Assembly: GCA_027346925.1 (NCBI GenBank)
Contig: DAIERH010000002.1
Span: forward strand, 1-58,362
Length of the DNA: 58,362 bases
Direction: 5' to 3'
Source of the DNA: Geobacter sp.
GTDB taxonomy: Bacteria; Desulfobacterota; Desulfuromonadia; Geobacterales; Pseudopelobacteraceae
Below the pieces are notes generated by a model that did no database searches, was not told the DNA's origin, and worked only from the letters and a program-made list of their open reading frames with translations. Numbering within the stretch: the stretch's first letter is position 1; each line of letters opens with the position of its first letter. Positions 23,401 through 31,469 of the stretch are shown in pieces. Made by a program: the position numbers and the translations under genes.

Positions 23401-26400
23401 ACCCTCCCCGACGATGGCCACCAGCTTCCCGCCGGGCTTCAGCAACTCGTAAGCGTGCCTTACATGTTCGATGTCGGCGGAAAATGGCGGATTAAGTATT
23501 ACCGAATCGTATATTGCCCCCGGCTCGTAGTCCAAGAAGTCCCGGCCAACCAGGTTGAAGCCCTTCGCCTCCAACACCTCCCGGAGCGGTTCCGAAATCT
23601 CAGCCACGTCCACGTCGGCGCCAGTGTCCCGCATCTTCTCGGCAATGTTGCCAGTCCCGCCGCCGGGCTCCAGCACCTTCATGCCTGGCTTGATCCCGGC
23701 CCGCTCCACCATGTCAGCGGCCACCTCGGGGGGAGTGGGGAAGAAGTCAACGCCCACGTTCTTACCGACCAGTGCCCGTTCAAGCTGCTTTGCCTTGTCG
23801 GCCTTCGGACCCTCGTCTTTGAACTGCAGGTATTCCCGGAGTCCGGCGCGGAGGGTGGGGAGATCCACCAGCCCCATTTTCTGGAGACGCTTGTAGTTCA
23901 CCATCCTGTCGACGGTGTTCTCCACGTCGTACTTGATGTCACGGTTCGTAGTCCCGGCCTTCTTTAAGGCACCTTCCAGCCGTTCTATGTCGACCTGATT
24001 ACGGAACTCCACGCCCCATTCTGGTCCGCCGGGCTCCTTGTACTTCTTCATCAACCAGTCGCCATCACGGACCCCGCCGGGCTTCTGTTGAAGATACTGG
24101 CCGATCTTGCGAAGGTTGTCCCGGTGTGCAGCGGGGTAGGGGTACTCGACATGCTCAATGTCATCGGTATTGGGCGGCCTGTGGCGTTCCTCGGAAACGC
24201 TCCAGCCGTCCTTGCCGTTCTTCTGGAGATTGCGGAACTTGGCCATGTTCAGGATGCTATCCAGCGTCTCCACATGCGTCCCGGCGCTGATCCCTTCGAG
24301 GTGCTTCGCCTCGCCCTCCTGGATAGCCTCTGCAATGTTCCTGATCGTCTTCGCCAGGGCAATCTGCTTGCGGGCGGCATCCTCGGTGCTGTTCGCCTGT
24401 GCGGCACGCTTCGCCGTGTTCGTCAGCCGATCGGCATTCAATACCCCGTTGGCCTTCTCCTCCATGGACTCAGCCAGGGCGGTCAGTCGCTCGGCGGCGT
24501 TCTCCTTCCGCGTCTCCTGCTTCGTCTCGATCCGGTCCTTGACCGCTTCGGTCGCTGCCTCGGTGTCGCCGGTCAGGTACTTCTGGAACGCCTCGGCGTT
24601 CTCCTTGGTCTTGAACTGAAAACCCGGCACGGCACCGCCCTTCGCATAGGACGAGTACCAGCCGCCCAGCCGCTTGGCCGTGGTGTTCCACTCGTTGTAC
24701 ACGTCCCGTTCGACCCGTTCCGCCGTCTTCACCACGAACAGGTCTTCACCGGTCTTCGTGTGCTTCGTCTCCACGATGGACGACTCAACCGTGCCACTGG
24801 CGGCCCGCACTGTCGCCTTGCGTTCGGTCTGCTTGGCCGCTACCTCCTTGTTGTGCTCGGCGTGAAGCTCGTCGTAGAGGTCGCGCTTCTCCTGCGGCAG
24901 GTCCTCGATCTTGTAGCCCAACTGCTTGTACTTCTGGAAGTCCTCCCACGTCTCTGGGTTCTTGATCGCCTTGACGTAGCCCTCCCGGCGCTGGCGGTAC
25001 TCCTCGCGCTGCTGCGCTATCTTCTCAGCGTGGGCCTTCAGGTTTTCCGGCGTGATCCGGTCCACCCGCTTCTGCACCGCCTCGGCCATGGCGTCCTTGC
25101 CCATGCTATAGGAAAGCATACCGTTGCCATCCAGGTAGGCAAAGTCCGTCACCATGTCGTTGTAGACGGCGCTGACGATGGTCGCCTTCTTCTCGCCCTT
25201 GTAGCGGGCGGCACCGAAGCTACCCATACGCTTCAGTAGCTCGGGGATGGTGGACTTGGCCAGTTCGGCCTTGATTGCTTCCTTGTTCTCGCGGAGGGAC
25301 TTGAACGCCTGCTGGACGGTGGCCGGTTCGACTGGCTCACCGTCGGCAAGAACTTTCATGAGGTCGTCATGGGCGGCCGTGGTGTACTGCTCGGGAAGGG
25401 TGTGGGATAGCCTTACTTCTTCTGCTGCGCTTCCGCCTCCAGCTTGTCCAGCACCTGCGTCATCCCGGATGTCTGCGGCTTGTCGTTGGTCGGCTTCTGC
25501 TCTTTCATCAGTTCCTCGACTGTCATTTGCTCCTCCTTCCAGCCATTCCCCTTTGCGGTAGACGACTGTCGCTTTGTTGATCGGCGCCGGAACGGGGCTC
25601 TGGACGTGCAGTGCGTTATCTTTGCCACGTTCGGACGGCACCTGAACAGTAAACTCTCCATGAACGTCAGCCGGCGAGATCCGGTACACAATCAGGTTAT
25701 CGCCATCCTCGGAGTTGTCCAGTACCCGCTTGGCATCCTCCAGGGACGTGGTGAAGGAATGGACCTTGGCGGACTGGCCCTTGGCGAATTGGTGCTTATA
25801 GCCGTCGAAACCGTTGTCCAGCCCGTTGCCGATGCTCTTGATGTTGGCGACCCGGTAAAGATTGCCGTCACCATACTTATCGACATAAGCCTGAATATCT
25901 TGAGCGGTGGCGTGATAATATTTTCCCTTTTCGGCTTTCGAGGGGGTGAGCTTGGCGGTGTCGGCTGGCAATTTCTCCTTGGTGATTGCCTGGGGTTCGA
26001 AGGTGCGCTTTATTTCTCCCCTGCCTGCCTCATCGCCGCCGCTACCGCTTGCCGGTGCGCCTGCTTCCGGCTTTCTGGCTGGCTGTTGCCGATCTTGCCC
26101 GTCTGGTCGAATTTCGCCATCATTTCCCGGATGTTCTGTGACACCACCCGGTTGGATTTGCCCTTCCTCAACGGCATTCTGTACCTCCTCTGTTGCAGCG
26201 TTCAAGTCCTGGCTGTGCAGCTCCCCGGCCGCTCCCTCTCCGTTCTCCTTCACCCATGCGTCGTACAGTTCGGGCTGATTCTGCTTCATCCAGTCCTTGG
26301 CTTCAGCGCGGGTCATGAACTCGCCATCGCCAGCCACAAAGCCGCGCTCGTGGTCTGGACCGATGCCGTTGGCGTCGATTATCTCGGGGTGGGTTGATCC

Positions 26401-27597
26401 CGGGGCACCAACAATGGTGTCGTTTCCTTCTCGAATAGCTGGGCGGAGGGTGTCGGCTGGCGTGGCGGGTTCCTCCTCGGGCGCGACAGTCTCAACCGAT
26501 TTTCCTTTTCCCTGTTCCTGATCACTGGGGGGGGCTCCTTCCTCGTCTTCGATGACAAACCGGCGGCTCTTGATCTGCTCTGCCAGGTCACTTGCCTTCG
26601 GTTTTTCTTCTGGGGTGTACGGTAACTGCTTCTGTTCGACCGGTGCCGGCGCGGTGGGCTTATCCTTTGCCACAACAGGCTTCGGCTGCGTCCTCGGTGG
26701 CATGGTGCGCTCTTGTGCTATTGGCGCTTCCGGTGCCACACCTTCAACGGCCATCCTCTTCTTGAGTGCAGCCTGAAAGCTCTCCGGGTCAAGGCGGGCA
26801 ATTTTTGCCTCTGCCTCCCCCTCGCTCATGCCGTTTTTGACCAGTCCGGCCCTAACGTCGTCGATGCTCTGGATGACCAACCCGCGCTCTCTGTTGGTCA
26901 TCATCCGCCACCAGTCAGAGTTGCGGACGGCGCCGGGGATCTCCGTGGCACCAGTGAGCAAGCCTGCGCTGGCACCGCCTACAATTGCCTCGTCAGCTAT
27001 ATCCCGGCCAGAATTTGACGCCTCAGTCGCCCCAACAATGCTGCCGGTCGCCGCCTGGGTGACAATACGACCGATCCTCCCGGCATTAGCAAGGCCGAAC
27101 GTGGCATTGACAGCACTGGCGATGCCTTCCCATGGGGCGATCACGCCAGCAAATTGGCCAGCGACTTCTGCGCCCTTGCTCGGGGTTAACCCGATTGACG
27201 GCATGGCTTCGGTAGCCTTGTCTATCTGCTTTCCGGCCAAACCAAGGGTAAGCCCACGGGCGACCCCCATTGAGCCGCTCACTGCCATACCACCCAATTC
27301 GCTGGCAGCCTGCCGTGTTTCTTCCGGAGTCTTGAATACACGACGCCCGCCAGATATGCCCATCACGTCGCGGGCAGAACTTAATGGCGTGACTCTGGTC
27401 GGTGAGAATACCCGCTGGTATGTGGGTTGTGCTTGTTGTTGGGGCTGCAGTGACTGCTGAGGTGGTTGCTGCACCGGTTGCTGTTGGGGAGGGGATGTAG
27501 CCGGCTCATCTTCAATGACAAACCGGCTGCTGGATATGGGTGCACGGGCTGGGGGTGTGTTTTCGGCGTCGTCCTCAATTACAAACCGACCGGCCAT
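17419..27597 (-). CDS. Giant internal virion protein with methyltransferase domain (3392 aa)
   Basis: One open frame covers 10.2 kb. The N terminus is proline/glutamine-rich and repeats RFVIEDE near residues 4, 25 and 342. Next comes a region starting KYYHATAQDIQAY (about 560). A methyltransferase follows, with TPPEVAADM, LEPGGGTGN (about 1310) and NPPFS (about 1370). Long coiled coils fill about 2150-2880, and a hydrophobic stretch GAAVLVLGYLAADS lies near 3165. It resembles the giant ejected proteins of some phages that protect incoming DNA or act in the host cell early. Its neighbours are other internal virion proteins. The start follows GAGGTCCCC. Confidence 0.8.
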   Translation of the reverse strand: MAGRFVIEDDAENTPPARAPISSSRFVIEDEPATSPPQQQPVQQPPQQSLQPQQQAQPTYQRVFSPTRVTPLSSARDVMGISGGRRVFKTPEETRQAASELGGMAVSGSMGVARGLTLGLAGKQIDKATEAMPSIGLTPSKGAEVAGQFAGVIAPWEGIASAVNATFGLANAGRIGRIVTQAATGSIVGATEASNSGRDIADEAIVGGASAGLLTGATEIPGAVRNSDWWRMMTNRERGLVIQSIDDVRAGLVKNGMSEGEAEAKIARLDPESFQAALKKRMAVEGVAPEAPIAQERTMPPRTQPKPVVAKDKPTAPAPVEQKQLPYTPEEKPKASDLAEQIKSRRFVIEDEEGAPPSDQEQGKGKSVETVAPEEEPATPADTLRPAIREGNDTIVGAPGSTHPEIIDANGIGPDHERGFVAGDGEFMTRAEAKDWMKQNQPELYDAWVKENGEGAAGELHSQDLNAATEEVQNAVEEGQIQPGGVTEHPGNDGEIRPDGQDRQQPARKPEAGAPASGSGGDEAGRGEIKRTFEPQAITKEKLPADTAKLTPSKAEKGKYYHATAQDIQAYVDKYGDGNLYRVANIKSIGNGLDNGFDGYKHQFAKGQSAKVHSFTTSLEDAKRVLDNSEDGDNLIVYRISPADVHGEFTVQVPSERGKDNALHVQSPVPAPINKATVVYRKGEWLEGGANDSRGTDERAEADQRQAADIRDDAGAGQAGGGSAAEEVRLSHTLPEQYTTAAHDDLMKVLADGEPVEPATVQQAFKSLRENKEAIKAELAKSTIPELLKRMGSFGAARYKGEKKATIVSAVYNDMVTDFAYLDGNGMLSYSMGKDAMAEAVQKRVDRITPENLKAHAEKIAQQREEYRQRREGYVKAIKNPETWEDFQKYKQLGYKIEDLPQEKRDLYDELHAEHNKEVAAKQTERKATVRAASGTVESSIVETKHTKTGEDLFVVKTAERVERDVYNEWNTTAKRLGGWYSSYAKGGAVPGFQFKTKENAEAFQKYLTGDTEAATEAVKDRIETKQETRKENAAERLTALAESMEEKANGVLNADRLTNTAKRAAQANSTEDAARKQIALAKTIRNIAEAIQEGEAKHLEGISAGTHVETLDSILNMAKFRNLQKNGKDGWSVSEERHRPPNTDDIEHVEYPYPAAHRDNLRKIGQYLQQKPGGVRDGDWLMKKYKEPGGPEWGVEFRNQVDIERLEGALKKAGTTNRDIKYDVENTVDRMVNYKRLQKMGLVDLPTLRAGLREYLQFKDEGPKADKAKQLERALVGKNVGVDFFPTPPEVAADMVERAGIKPGMKVLEPGGGTGNIAEKMRDTGADVDVAEISEPLREVLEAKGFNLVGRDFLDYEPGAIYDSVILNPPFSADIEHVRHAYELLKPGGKLVAIVGEGSFGNQKKHAEFKQWLEDNGASEEKLPEGTFTDRTQLRTTGANARLIEMEKGEESGSLNEKPAPLRMDGTTRPEKPTKQPAPEFTALHPKAQEKFNAAWDARDIAGMKDLLHMDNKGLRAEFASRTGEKLPRTVKGTDAAVEEYFTRVQDMEPEQSAMSQKSEVSEDTLIDAGLLYHDPRNDLWKYKFSHEQGNFFTANTKEDAIERASAAYDKMPESERLTKQQRFDKATAKQDAELERRYGKMSVPELEERLERLGGEIASLQKAGEREFNGGGRRTAAAVSNEGARAAGQEKMDLARYIETRKARADYEAARVTGQDTPAEVVAEAVKTAKKEGTPLKEQKKYLLANIEDAIKEAPDAPTPERMKLQNELGDLRGALTDAHNRKDEAGTKLNLWKDPQYFQDSTPERRQEMIAQFQSAHDVADADMKRVTPQIKAAQQALRDASAYVTIHVPDDGTFEVYNSKNALQNFKKQVETLFPSAEKAQAKSTGYGNLPKQTTVKPPPLEGAGVFTGELGTWHGTGHLMVKGEPQIKIKPSKDKTVNERNEAWKANPPDISRMLPDKKNLDRVENIDFVGHGTAGAGGKNGEVLAVSGNPIDTADKAYARLRVEGKPDVYVDQDYFLYAKQHYPNAEIYADGNKQGPVLFYENGGPVAVVMPVREHTLSAEMKALKVPKGETANHQTPKGTELYDITSVVPLALKELTKLAKSGREAMPHLEAIGRAAYEDGARKYQDFTRSMKEKLGDLWDRFKGLIQATWENVKRIVGNERGSTEGDDLRKVLIRRHNEFLDKADEAVTRGDEETALKWLARADELAKQIRPEKSNVIPLSVKPTSQQRTTGIKNDVTEEERDTIGKSPVEVETRRTFGDAFERGKALVDSGQVDPRLLAASLAEKPRALSAEESVTLIYDRMRLQNDHVAVMEQIEKATAAGDQVSLAENRQRLAKIEDDINTNDEAARRTGYEQGLGLAARKMMIAEDYSLARSIQRVRVAIGKPEIPEAVRTKIEALTKQLDEAMAKSKAHEERIAELEAQRKVTKIHNEEASAPRRQRAGEKAVARKSMDTEFKSLAGKLRSILSPNKLTMNFDPEAVVVLAEMARNRVIAGITDAKAIIDDIYEELKDIPDLEKRDIRDAISGYGHSYKMSQEEIQVEMREARRQMRLISALEDAEAGQPPLHSGLQRDPVSDTVRDLQHQVKEAMKASGIDSQSTRTPEEQWKTSLDAAKTRLRNQIHDITEQIKTGKKTPKKIGLKYDEEANALKAERDRLKKALEDIEGKPGLSDEQRVRIATNAVEKSITELDRQIKTRDVLPHPKTSTPPETPELQALRKKRDGLRSKRDELRKAYQEMQKKQVPDESPEMQQLKKFMADTERQVKAATDAAQRSLDEYTRRIKENDLAPGKKTSATPETPELKALRDRRDALAEQYKQMQRDAKPAVDPEQVALKAYKTRTMKRIADLQEMLNTGNYEKSARRVLKMDPEAIRLKAETERLKEAINTEIRKQELANRTAAQRGLDWLVKWRRAVILSGAQTIGKLTTAASLRQITTPLEELVGGVLSHTPYISRIAAKAPREGGGLNVRAEAAAMRQWFAKQTYMDAWDVIKTGRGELDRLYGKKHDLPPEAIEFFGHIHGALKIMPKRAEFNRSLQKRTEWYMKNGYDVSDPVTQATLFAESYVDANRAIFMQDNAMVTAYRMLINYARHKGTGGRAAATGLQMVMPIVKIPTNFVAETLSYAAGGAKAIAKVIGAKGIEGLKPEEADYVMRALKKQGIGAAVLVLGYLAADSIGGYYQQGERRKQDDVKAGGLRVFGVDMPRWALHTPALEVLQIGATLRRVEDHYAEKGKEHGTAAGVFAGAKGVIEEVPFFEQPVRMGEAMRTAESAGQWGGQFAESLLVPPDLRRISKMTDMAGDEQIPREQRNLWQILQADIPGQRGKLPLDMAKVKRMQIDKLADIMENAPSDVVEELKPAFRKKFRNSKGLTQEERERYLEIIRE

Positions 27598-27608
27598 GGG
27601 GACCTCGA

Positions 27609-29318
27609 TTAGTTTATTTCAACCCACTGATTACCGTTCGATTTATACCGCTTTCCCGTCTGTTTGTCACGTAGAACCTTGCCGTTGTACAGCGCAGCGT
27701 TTGGCATGGAACTGAAACCGTTCCTTGAATCATCCTGGACGGTACGTTCGTTCTTCTTCTGGACGCTGCCGCTGTTTTTTTGGTAATACTTCTCGACTTC
27801 GGCTTGCACCTCCTTGTTTTTGGACGCCTTGGCCGCTGCACGAACATCTCCCTCGGACCATTTGTCCGCGGCACTCTTCACATCCGCCTCGATGTCGTCA
27901 CCAAACACGCCCCCCTTCTTGCCTTTGAAGTAGTCCACCAAGGGGCTATTGCTCGGGGTATCCTGTCTTGGAGCCGGTCGGCCTTCAATCTGTGCATCCG
28001 CCTGCCGTTCTGCCTCACTTTGCCGTTCGGCAAATTCCTTGCCCTCCCAATCGGGATCTTTGCTCAAAAGCGCCAGTTTCTCTTTAACCAGGGCGTCCCG
28101 GCGTTTGCTGCTGTTGTCGCGGTTTTCCATCCGGAGTTCTCTCTGATTGGCGCGACGGTCTGCGCCTTCTTCCCGGATGGTCGCTCTCTTGTCGGCGTGC
28201 TCCTCGCGTATTTCGGCTCTGCGATCCAGTGCCCTTTCTTTGGCGTCGGGGTCAGGGGCTCCTGGTCTGAGATTGCCCTGTTCGGTGAGATAACTGAACC
28301 CGGTAGGTGAATCCTTGTCCGCGACGATGTCTCTTGTGAGCTTGTCCTTGGGGAACCGGGCTTCAGCGTCCTTTTCGGTAACCGAGTAGCCCGCTTTACC
28401 CATGAGCTTGATGTACTGTTTCCGTGCCTCCACTGGGTCCGTATCAGCGTCGATCTGCTCCAAAACAGTTGCATCGGCCTGTGCCCGCTGCCGCGTTTCT
28501 CCCGCCTTTTTGACCTCCTCCATGAGTTTGCCATTGCCCTCCACCTGCGCCAAAGCAGGCAGTAGCAGGTTGCCGAAAGCGGCCCCCTTGGAGACGTACT
28601 GCTGGAGAATTGAAAGCGGTATCTGGTGGATCGTAGACTTGTCGCCTTCGCCTTTGGTCAGGGGGGTGGGCTTGCCCTCTTCGCCCTTGATGATCGGGAT
28701 AACGGAACCCTGGTCCATGTCGATCAGGAATGATTCAGCCTCTTTGCCGTTGAGCAGCCGCTTAAACGCCACGTTGAAATTGTCGACTAGCCCCGGCGCG
28801 TTCTGGTCGCTGATCCTGACCTTACGCTGTCCTTGCGGCATCTGTTGTGCCTGTTGAACCAGTGCCGGGGTGATCTGGCCCATGGTCTGCTGCAAATTGT
28901 GCAAGGCCGACACCTGTACCGTGGCCTCCTTGGGGTCGTCAGACAACATCGGTGCTTGCTTCTGGAGGTGCAGCACTGCGTCGATTTCTTCAGGGGAGTA
29001 TTCCGGCTGCGTCCCGTTCGCCATGGCCTGATAGTTCTTGGTCATGGCTGATGTGATGGGACCTTGAAGTATCTTGTGTTCTGCCTGAAGTTTCAGCGCC
29101 TGATTCTGTGCGGCTACGGCGGGCCGGTCTTCCTGTTCCCACTGCTGCTTCTGCCGCTCTTCCGACATGCGGAGGTCATTCATCTGCCGGCGCTGGGCTG
29201 CGTCTTGCTTCTCAATCTCCAAGCGGTCGTTTTGGTTGAAGACCTGATTGAGCTTGGCGAAGGAATCAATACCGGCTTCTATGGGGTTGGCGAATGGGGA
29301 AAGACCGAAACGGGCCAT
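27609..29318 (-). CDS. Internal virion protein (569 aa)
   Basis: The protein is glutamine-rich and largely helical, with a charged coiled-coil section of arginine/glutamate repeats (AEIREEHADKRATIREEGAD) near residues 370-405. It ends with a compact YNGKVLRDKQTGKRYKSN segment. It lies directly upstream of the giant protein gene and probably forms part of the internal or ejected protein set. The start follows AAAGGAGCCCCCC. No enzymatic motif is seen. Confidence 0.65.
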   Translation of the reverse strand: MARFGLSPFANPIEAGIDSFAKLNQVFNQNDRLEIEKQDAAQRRQMNDLRMSEERQKQQWEQEDRPAVAAQNQALKLQAEHKILQGPITSAMTKNYQAMANGTQPEYSPEEIDAVLHLQKQAPMLSDDPKEATVQVSALHNLQQTMGQITPALVQQAQQMPQGQRKVRISDQNAPGLVDNFNVAFKRLLNGKEAESFLIDMDQGSVIPIIKGEEGKPTPLTKGEGDKSTIHQIPLSILQQYVSKGAAFGNLLLPALAQVEGNGKLMEEVKKAGETRQRAQADATVLEQIDADTDPVEARKQYIKLMGKAGYSVTEKDAEARFPKDKLTRDIVADKDSPTGFSYLTEQGNLRPGAPDPDAKERALDRRAEIREEHADKRATIREEGADRRANQRELRMENRDNSSKRRDALVKEKLALLSKDPDWEGKEFAERQSEAERQADAQIEGRPAPRQDTPSNSPLVDYFKGKKGGVFGDDIEADVKSAADKWSEGDVRAAAKASKNKEVQAEVEKYYQKNSGSVQKKNERTVQDDSRNGFSSMPNAALYNGKVLRDKQTGKRYKSNGNQWVEIN

Positions 29319-29329
29319 GGGGGGCTCCT

Positions 29330-29521
29330 TTACATTGCATTGATGGCGATCATGGCAATCAAGGACGCTGCCGAAGCGCCCATACTGATTTCCTGCTGTT
29401 TCTGCGCCTCGTCCAGTTGCTTATTGGCCGTCTGCCGCTCCTGCTCCTGGGCGCTGAGTCGGGCAAATCCGCTCAAAGCGTTCCTTTCGTACCCCGTGCC
29501 GGCTCCGATCATTCCAGGCAT
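29330..29521 (-). CDS. Small virion-associated protein (63 aa)
   Basis: A glutamine-rich helix is followed by a short hydrophobic C-terminal helix (ASLIAMIAINAM). It could insert in a membrane or pack against another internal protein. The start follows AGGGAGGGTGAC. The family is unknown. Confidence 0.58.
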   Translation of the reverse strand: MPGMIGAGTGYERNALSGFARLSAQEQERQTANKQLDEAQKQQEISMGASAASLIAMIAINAM

Positions 29522-29522
29522 G

Positions 29523-30089
29523 TCACCCTCCCTGTGTGTACTTGGCGTTCGTGCTGCTCTGGACTATATTGGGATTCGGGGCACTCCCCAGCGCGATCAA
29601 CTCATCCTGAGTAGCCACATTGGCCCGCGCCCTGTTTTCCGCACCGGCCACCCCGGCAGCTCGCGACAGGCTCCGTATCCTGTCTGATACCTGCTGCTGC
29701 TGCGCGTTCGGGGCGATACCCCGGGCAGCCAATTGTCGTCGCTCTACTCCGGCCAGCGTGTCAAACGTTTGATTTGCCGCATTGCCTGCTTGTCCCACCG
29801 CCTGTGTGAGAACCTGCGGGTTGTTCAAGGACGACTGCCCCAACAGATTCAATTCTACCGGCTTGAACACGCTCTCCCAGTTGGCAAACTCAGAAGCAAG
29901 AATGTTGGCCGCCATGTTTTGAGCGTTCCCAGAAGTGTTGAGGGGGATATAATTGTTGCCGGCATAAGTCCCTCTCATGGCATATTCATCGGTGTTTCCA
30001 GTAGAACCAAGATTACTGGGTATCCTGCGGCCTGGGGGAATAACGTATGTCTGACCAGGTTCGACTGGTCCGTCATATTGGCCTTGCAT
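29523..30089 (-). CDS. Virion protein, unknown (188 aa)
   Basis: Rich in alanine, asparagine and glutamine, with long predicted helices (QAVGQAGNAANQTFDTLAGVERRQLAARG). It sits two bases after the next gene, inside the internal-protein block. The start follows AAGGAGGATGT. A structural or ejection role is inferred from context only. Confidence 0.6.
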   Translation of the reverse strand: MQGQYDGPVEPGQTYVIPPGRRIPSNLGSTGNTDEYAMRGTYAGNNYIPLNTSGNAQNMAANILASEFANWESVFKPVELNLLGQSSLNNPQVLTQAVGQAGNAANQTFDTLAGVERRQLAARGIAPNAQQQQVSDRIRSLSRAAGVAGAENRARANVATQDELIALGSAPNPNIVQSSTNAKYTQGG

Positions 30090-30098
30090 ACATCCTCC

Positions 30099-30746
30099 TT
30101 ATCGTGCCGCGGAAAACCATGGCCGGGTGTTGAACGCCGGCAGGTTCTCATCGCTCTGCATCACACCGTAACTGTCGGCAGGCGCTGCATTCATGTCGCT
30201 CTGCAATACACCAAAGCTGCCCGTTGTCGCCGGACGACTCATATACCTGTTAACCCCAGCCACAGTAGCCCCAGCGATAGACCCGGCCGCATTTTCGTAT
30301 GCGGCTTCTGTCTGCAGGTCCGCTTCCTTGTCCCGGATGGCCGACTGCACCGACTGCCCGGCGATCTGTTCCTGCGTCTGCTGCGCCGTGGTCTGCTGCC
30401 CTCGGCCGATGTCGACGATATTCTGCAGCGAGCCAAGTTGTCGCTGTCTCAGCTTGCCTTGAGCATTGGCCTGCGCCTCAGTGGCCGCTTCCCCCACGTT
30501 ATCCATCTGCTTGGTGACGGCGACGGGGTTCGACTGGCGGGTGATGGCCCCCTTCATGACCTCGGCGTTGACCTGGCCGGCAACGTTCCTGGCCTGTGCG
30601 GGCGTAGAGGTATTGGTGACAGTCTGTTTGATGTGCTTGTCGATGAAGGGTTTGTACGACTCCTGGTAGTAGTTCCAGAGCTTCGTGTTGTTCTTCTGCT
30701 CCTGAATCTGGTCCTGCGTCTCCTGGACTCCGCCGCCACCGTCCAT
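30099..30746 (-). CDS. Internal virion protein (215 aa)
   Basis: The helical, glutamine/alanine-rich sequence begins with QETQDQIQEQKNNTKLWNYY and has ARNVAGQVNAEVMKG. This pattern is common in T7 gp14-like and related ejection proteins. No catalytic motif is seen. The start follows GGCGGAGGTGTGAG. Confidence 0.62.
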   Translation of the reverse strand: MDGGGGVQETQDQIQEQKNNTKLWNYYQESYKPFIDKHIKQTVTNTSTPAQARNVAGQVNAEVMKGAITRQSNPVAVTKQMDNVGEAATEAQANAQGKLRQRQLGSLQNIVDIGRGQQTTAQQTQEQIAGQSVQSAIRDKEADLQTEAAYENAAGSIAGATVAGVNRYMSRPATTGSFGVLQSDMNAAPADSYGVMQSDENLPAFNTRPWFSAAR

Positions 30747-30747
30747 C

Positions 30748-31131
30748 TCACACCTCCGCCACGTAAGTGGTCATGCCGCGTCGCCACCCCGGCATCCGGT
30801 CGAATCCCCGCCTGGGTGATCCCATCTCGATCCTCGTCGCCCCGGCATTGCGGGCAATCTCTTTGAGAAAACTCATATTTCTATCCCTTTTACCATTTTC
30901 GCCGTAGGCAATCCAGACAAAAAGGATTTTCACGCCCTGCCGCTCCTTCACTTTCACGATGGCGAAGCTGTCGTCCTCGTCATTACAGAACAGGAACGCT
31001 TTCTGATCCTGGCAGGCGGTGAACACCTCATCCTCGGTCCAGTCGCAAAGGTCGATGTACCGGTTCCGGATGGCCGTGATTCGCCCAACGATGGCGGGCC
31101 AGGCATCTTCCAGTGGATAGGTCACGATCAT
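30748..31131 (-). CDS. GNAT-like phage protein (127 aa)
   Basis: The order VFTACQDQKAFLFCNDEDDSFAI..., a VKILFVWIAYGENG strand, then a helix with FLKEIARNAGATRIEMGS resembles small acetyltransferase-like proteins in phage structural operons. The GNAT fold is inferred from pattern, and the activity is unknown. The start overlaps the stop of the preceding gene. Confidence 0.55.
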   Translation of the reverse strand: MIVTYPLEDAWPAIVGRITAIRNRYIDLCDWTEDEVFTACQDQKAFLFCNDEDDSFAIVKVKERQGVKILFVWIAYGENGKRDRNMSFLKEIARNAGATRIEMGSPRRGFDRMPGWRRGMTTYVAEV

Positions 31132-31469
31132 TTGGAGACCACCTCCAACTGCCAGTAGTCGGAACCGTCCGGGTTCAGCCCCATGAACCGAACCTGGATA
31201 TTGGCTCCCTTGCCGGTCCCGCCGACATCCACCAGCCCGGACACGACCGTTACCACCGTGTTCTGCGTGACCGTCGTTGTCGTCCCTCCGGATACCAGTT
31301 TGCCGATGGCCGATAACTGTGCGTCGGTGACATAGCGACGATCCTTGCTGTCGTTGACGTTGGCTGTGGTCAGCACCGACTGCGTCTCGTTGAAGTACGC
31401 CCGGATGTTGTTCAGGGCGCGGATACAGTCGTCCAGAGTCCGTACGAAGCCGATCACTGGCCCTTTCAT
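31128..31469 (-). CDS. Tail-associated protein, unknown (113 aa)
   Basis: A helix (TLDDCIRALNNIRAYF) is followed by threonine/valine-rich strands (TTTTVTQNTVVTVVSG). The ATG at 31469 overlaps the TGA of the tail protein gene (ATGA), and GGAGTTGCC lies upstream. The longer reading has no ribosome site. It is probably a minor virion component. Confidence 0.6.
   Translation of the reverse strand: MKGPVIGFVRTLDDCIRALNNIRAYFNETQSVLTTANVNDSKDRRYVTDAQLSAIGKLVSGGTTTTVTQNTVVTVVSGLVDVGGTGKGANIQVRFMGLNPDGSDYWQLEVVSK

Noticed and set aside
24088..25239. A 383-codon plus-strand frame.
   Set aside because: It is antisense to the giant virion gene, is leucine/valine/arginine-rich as expected from GC-rich antisense frames, and has no ribosome site.
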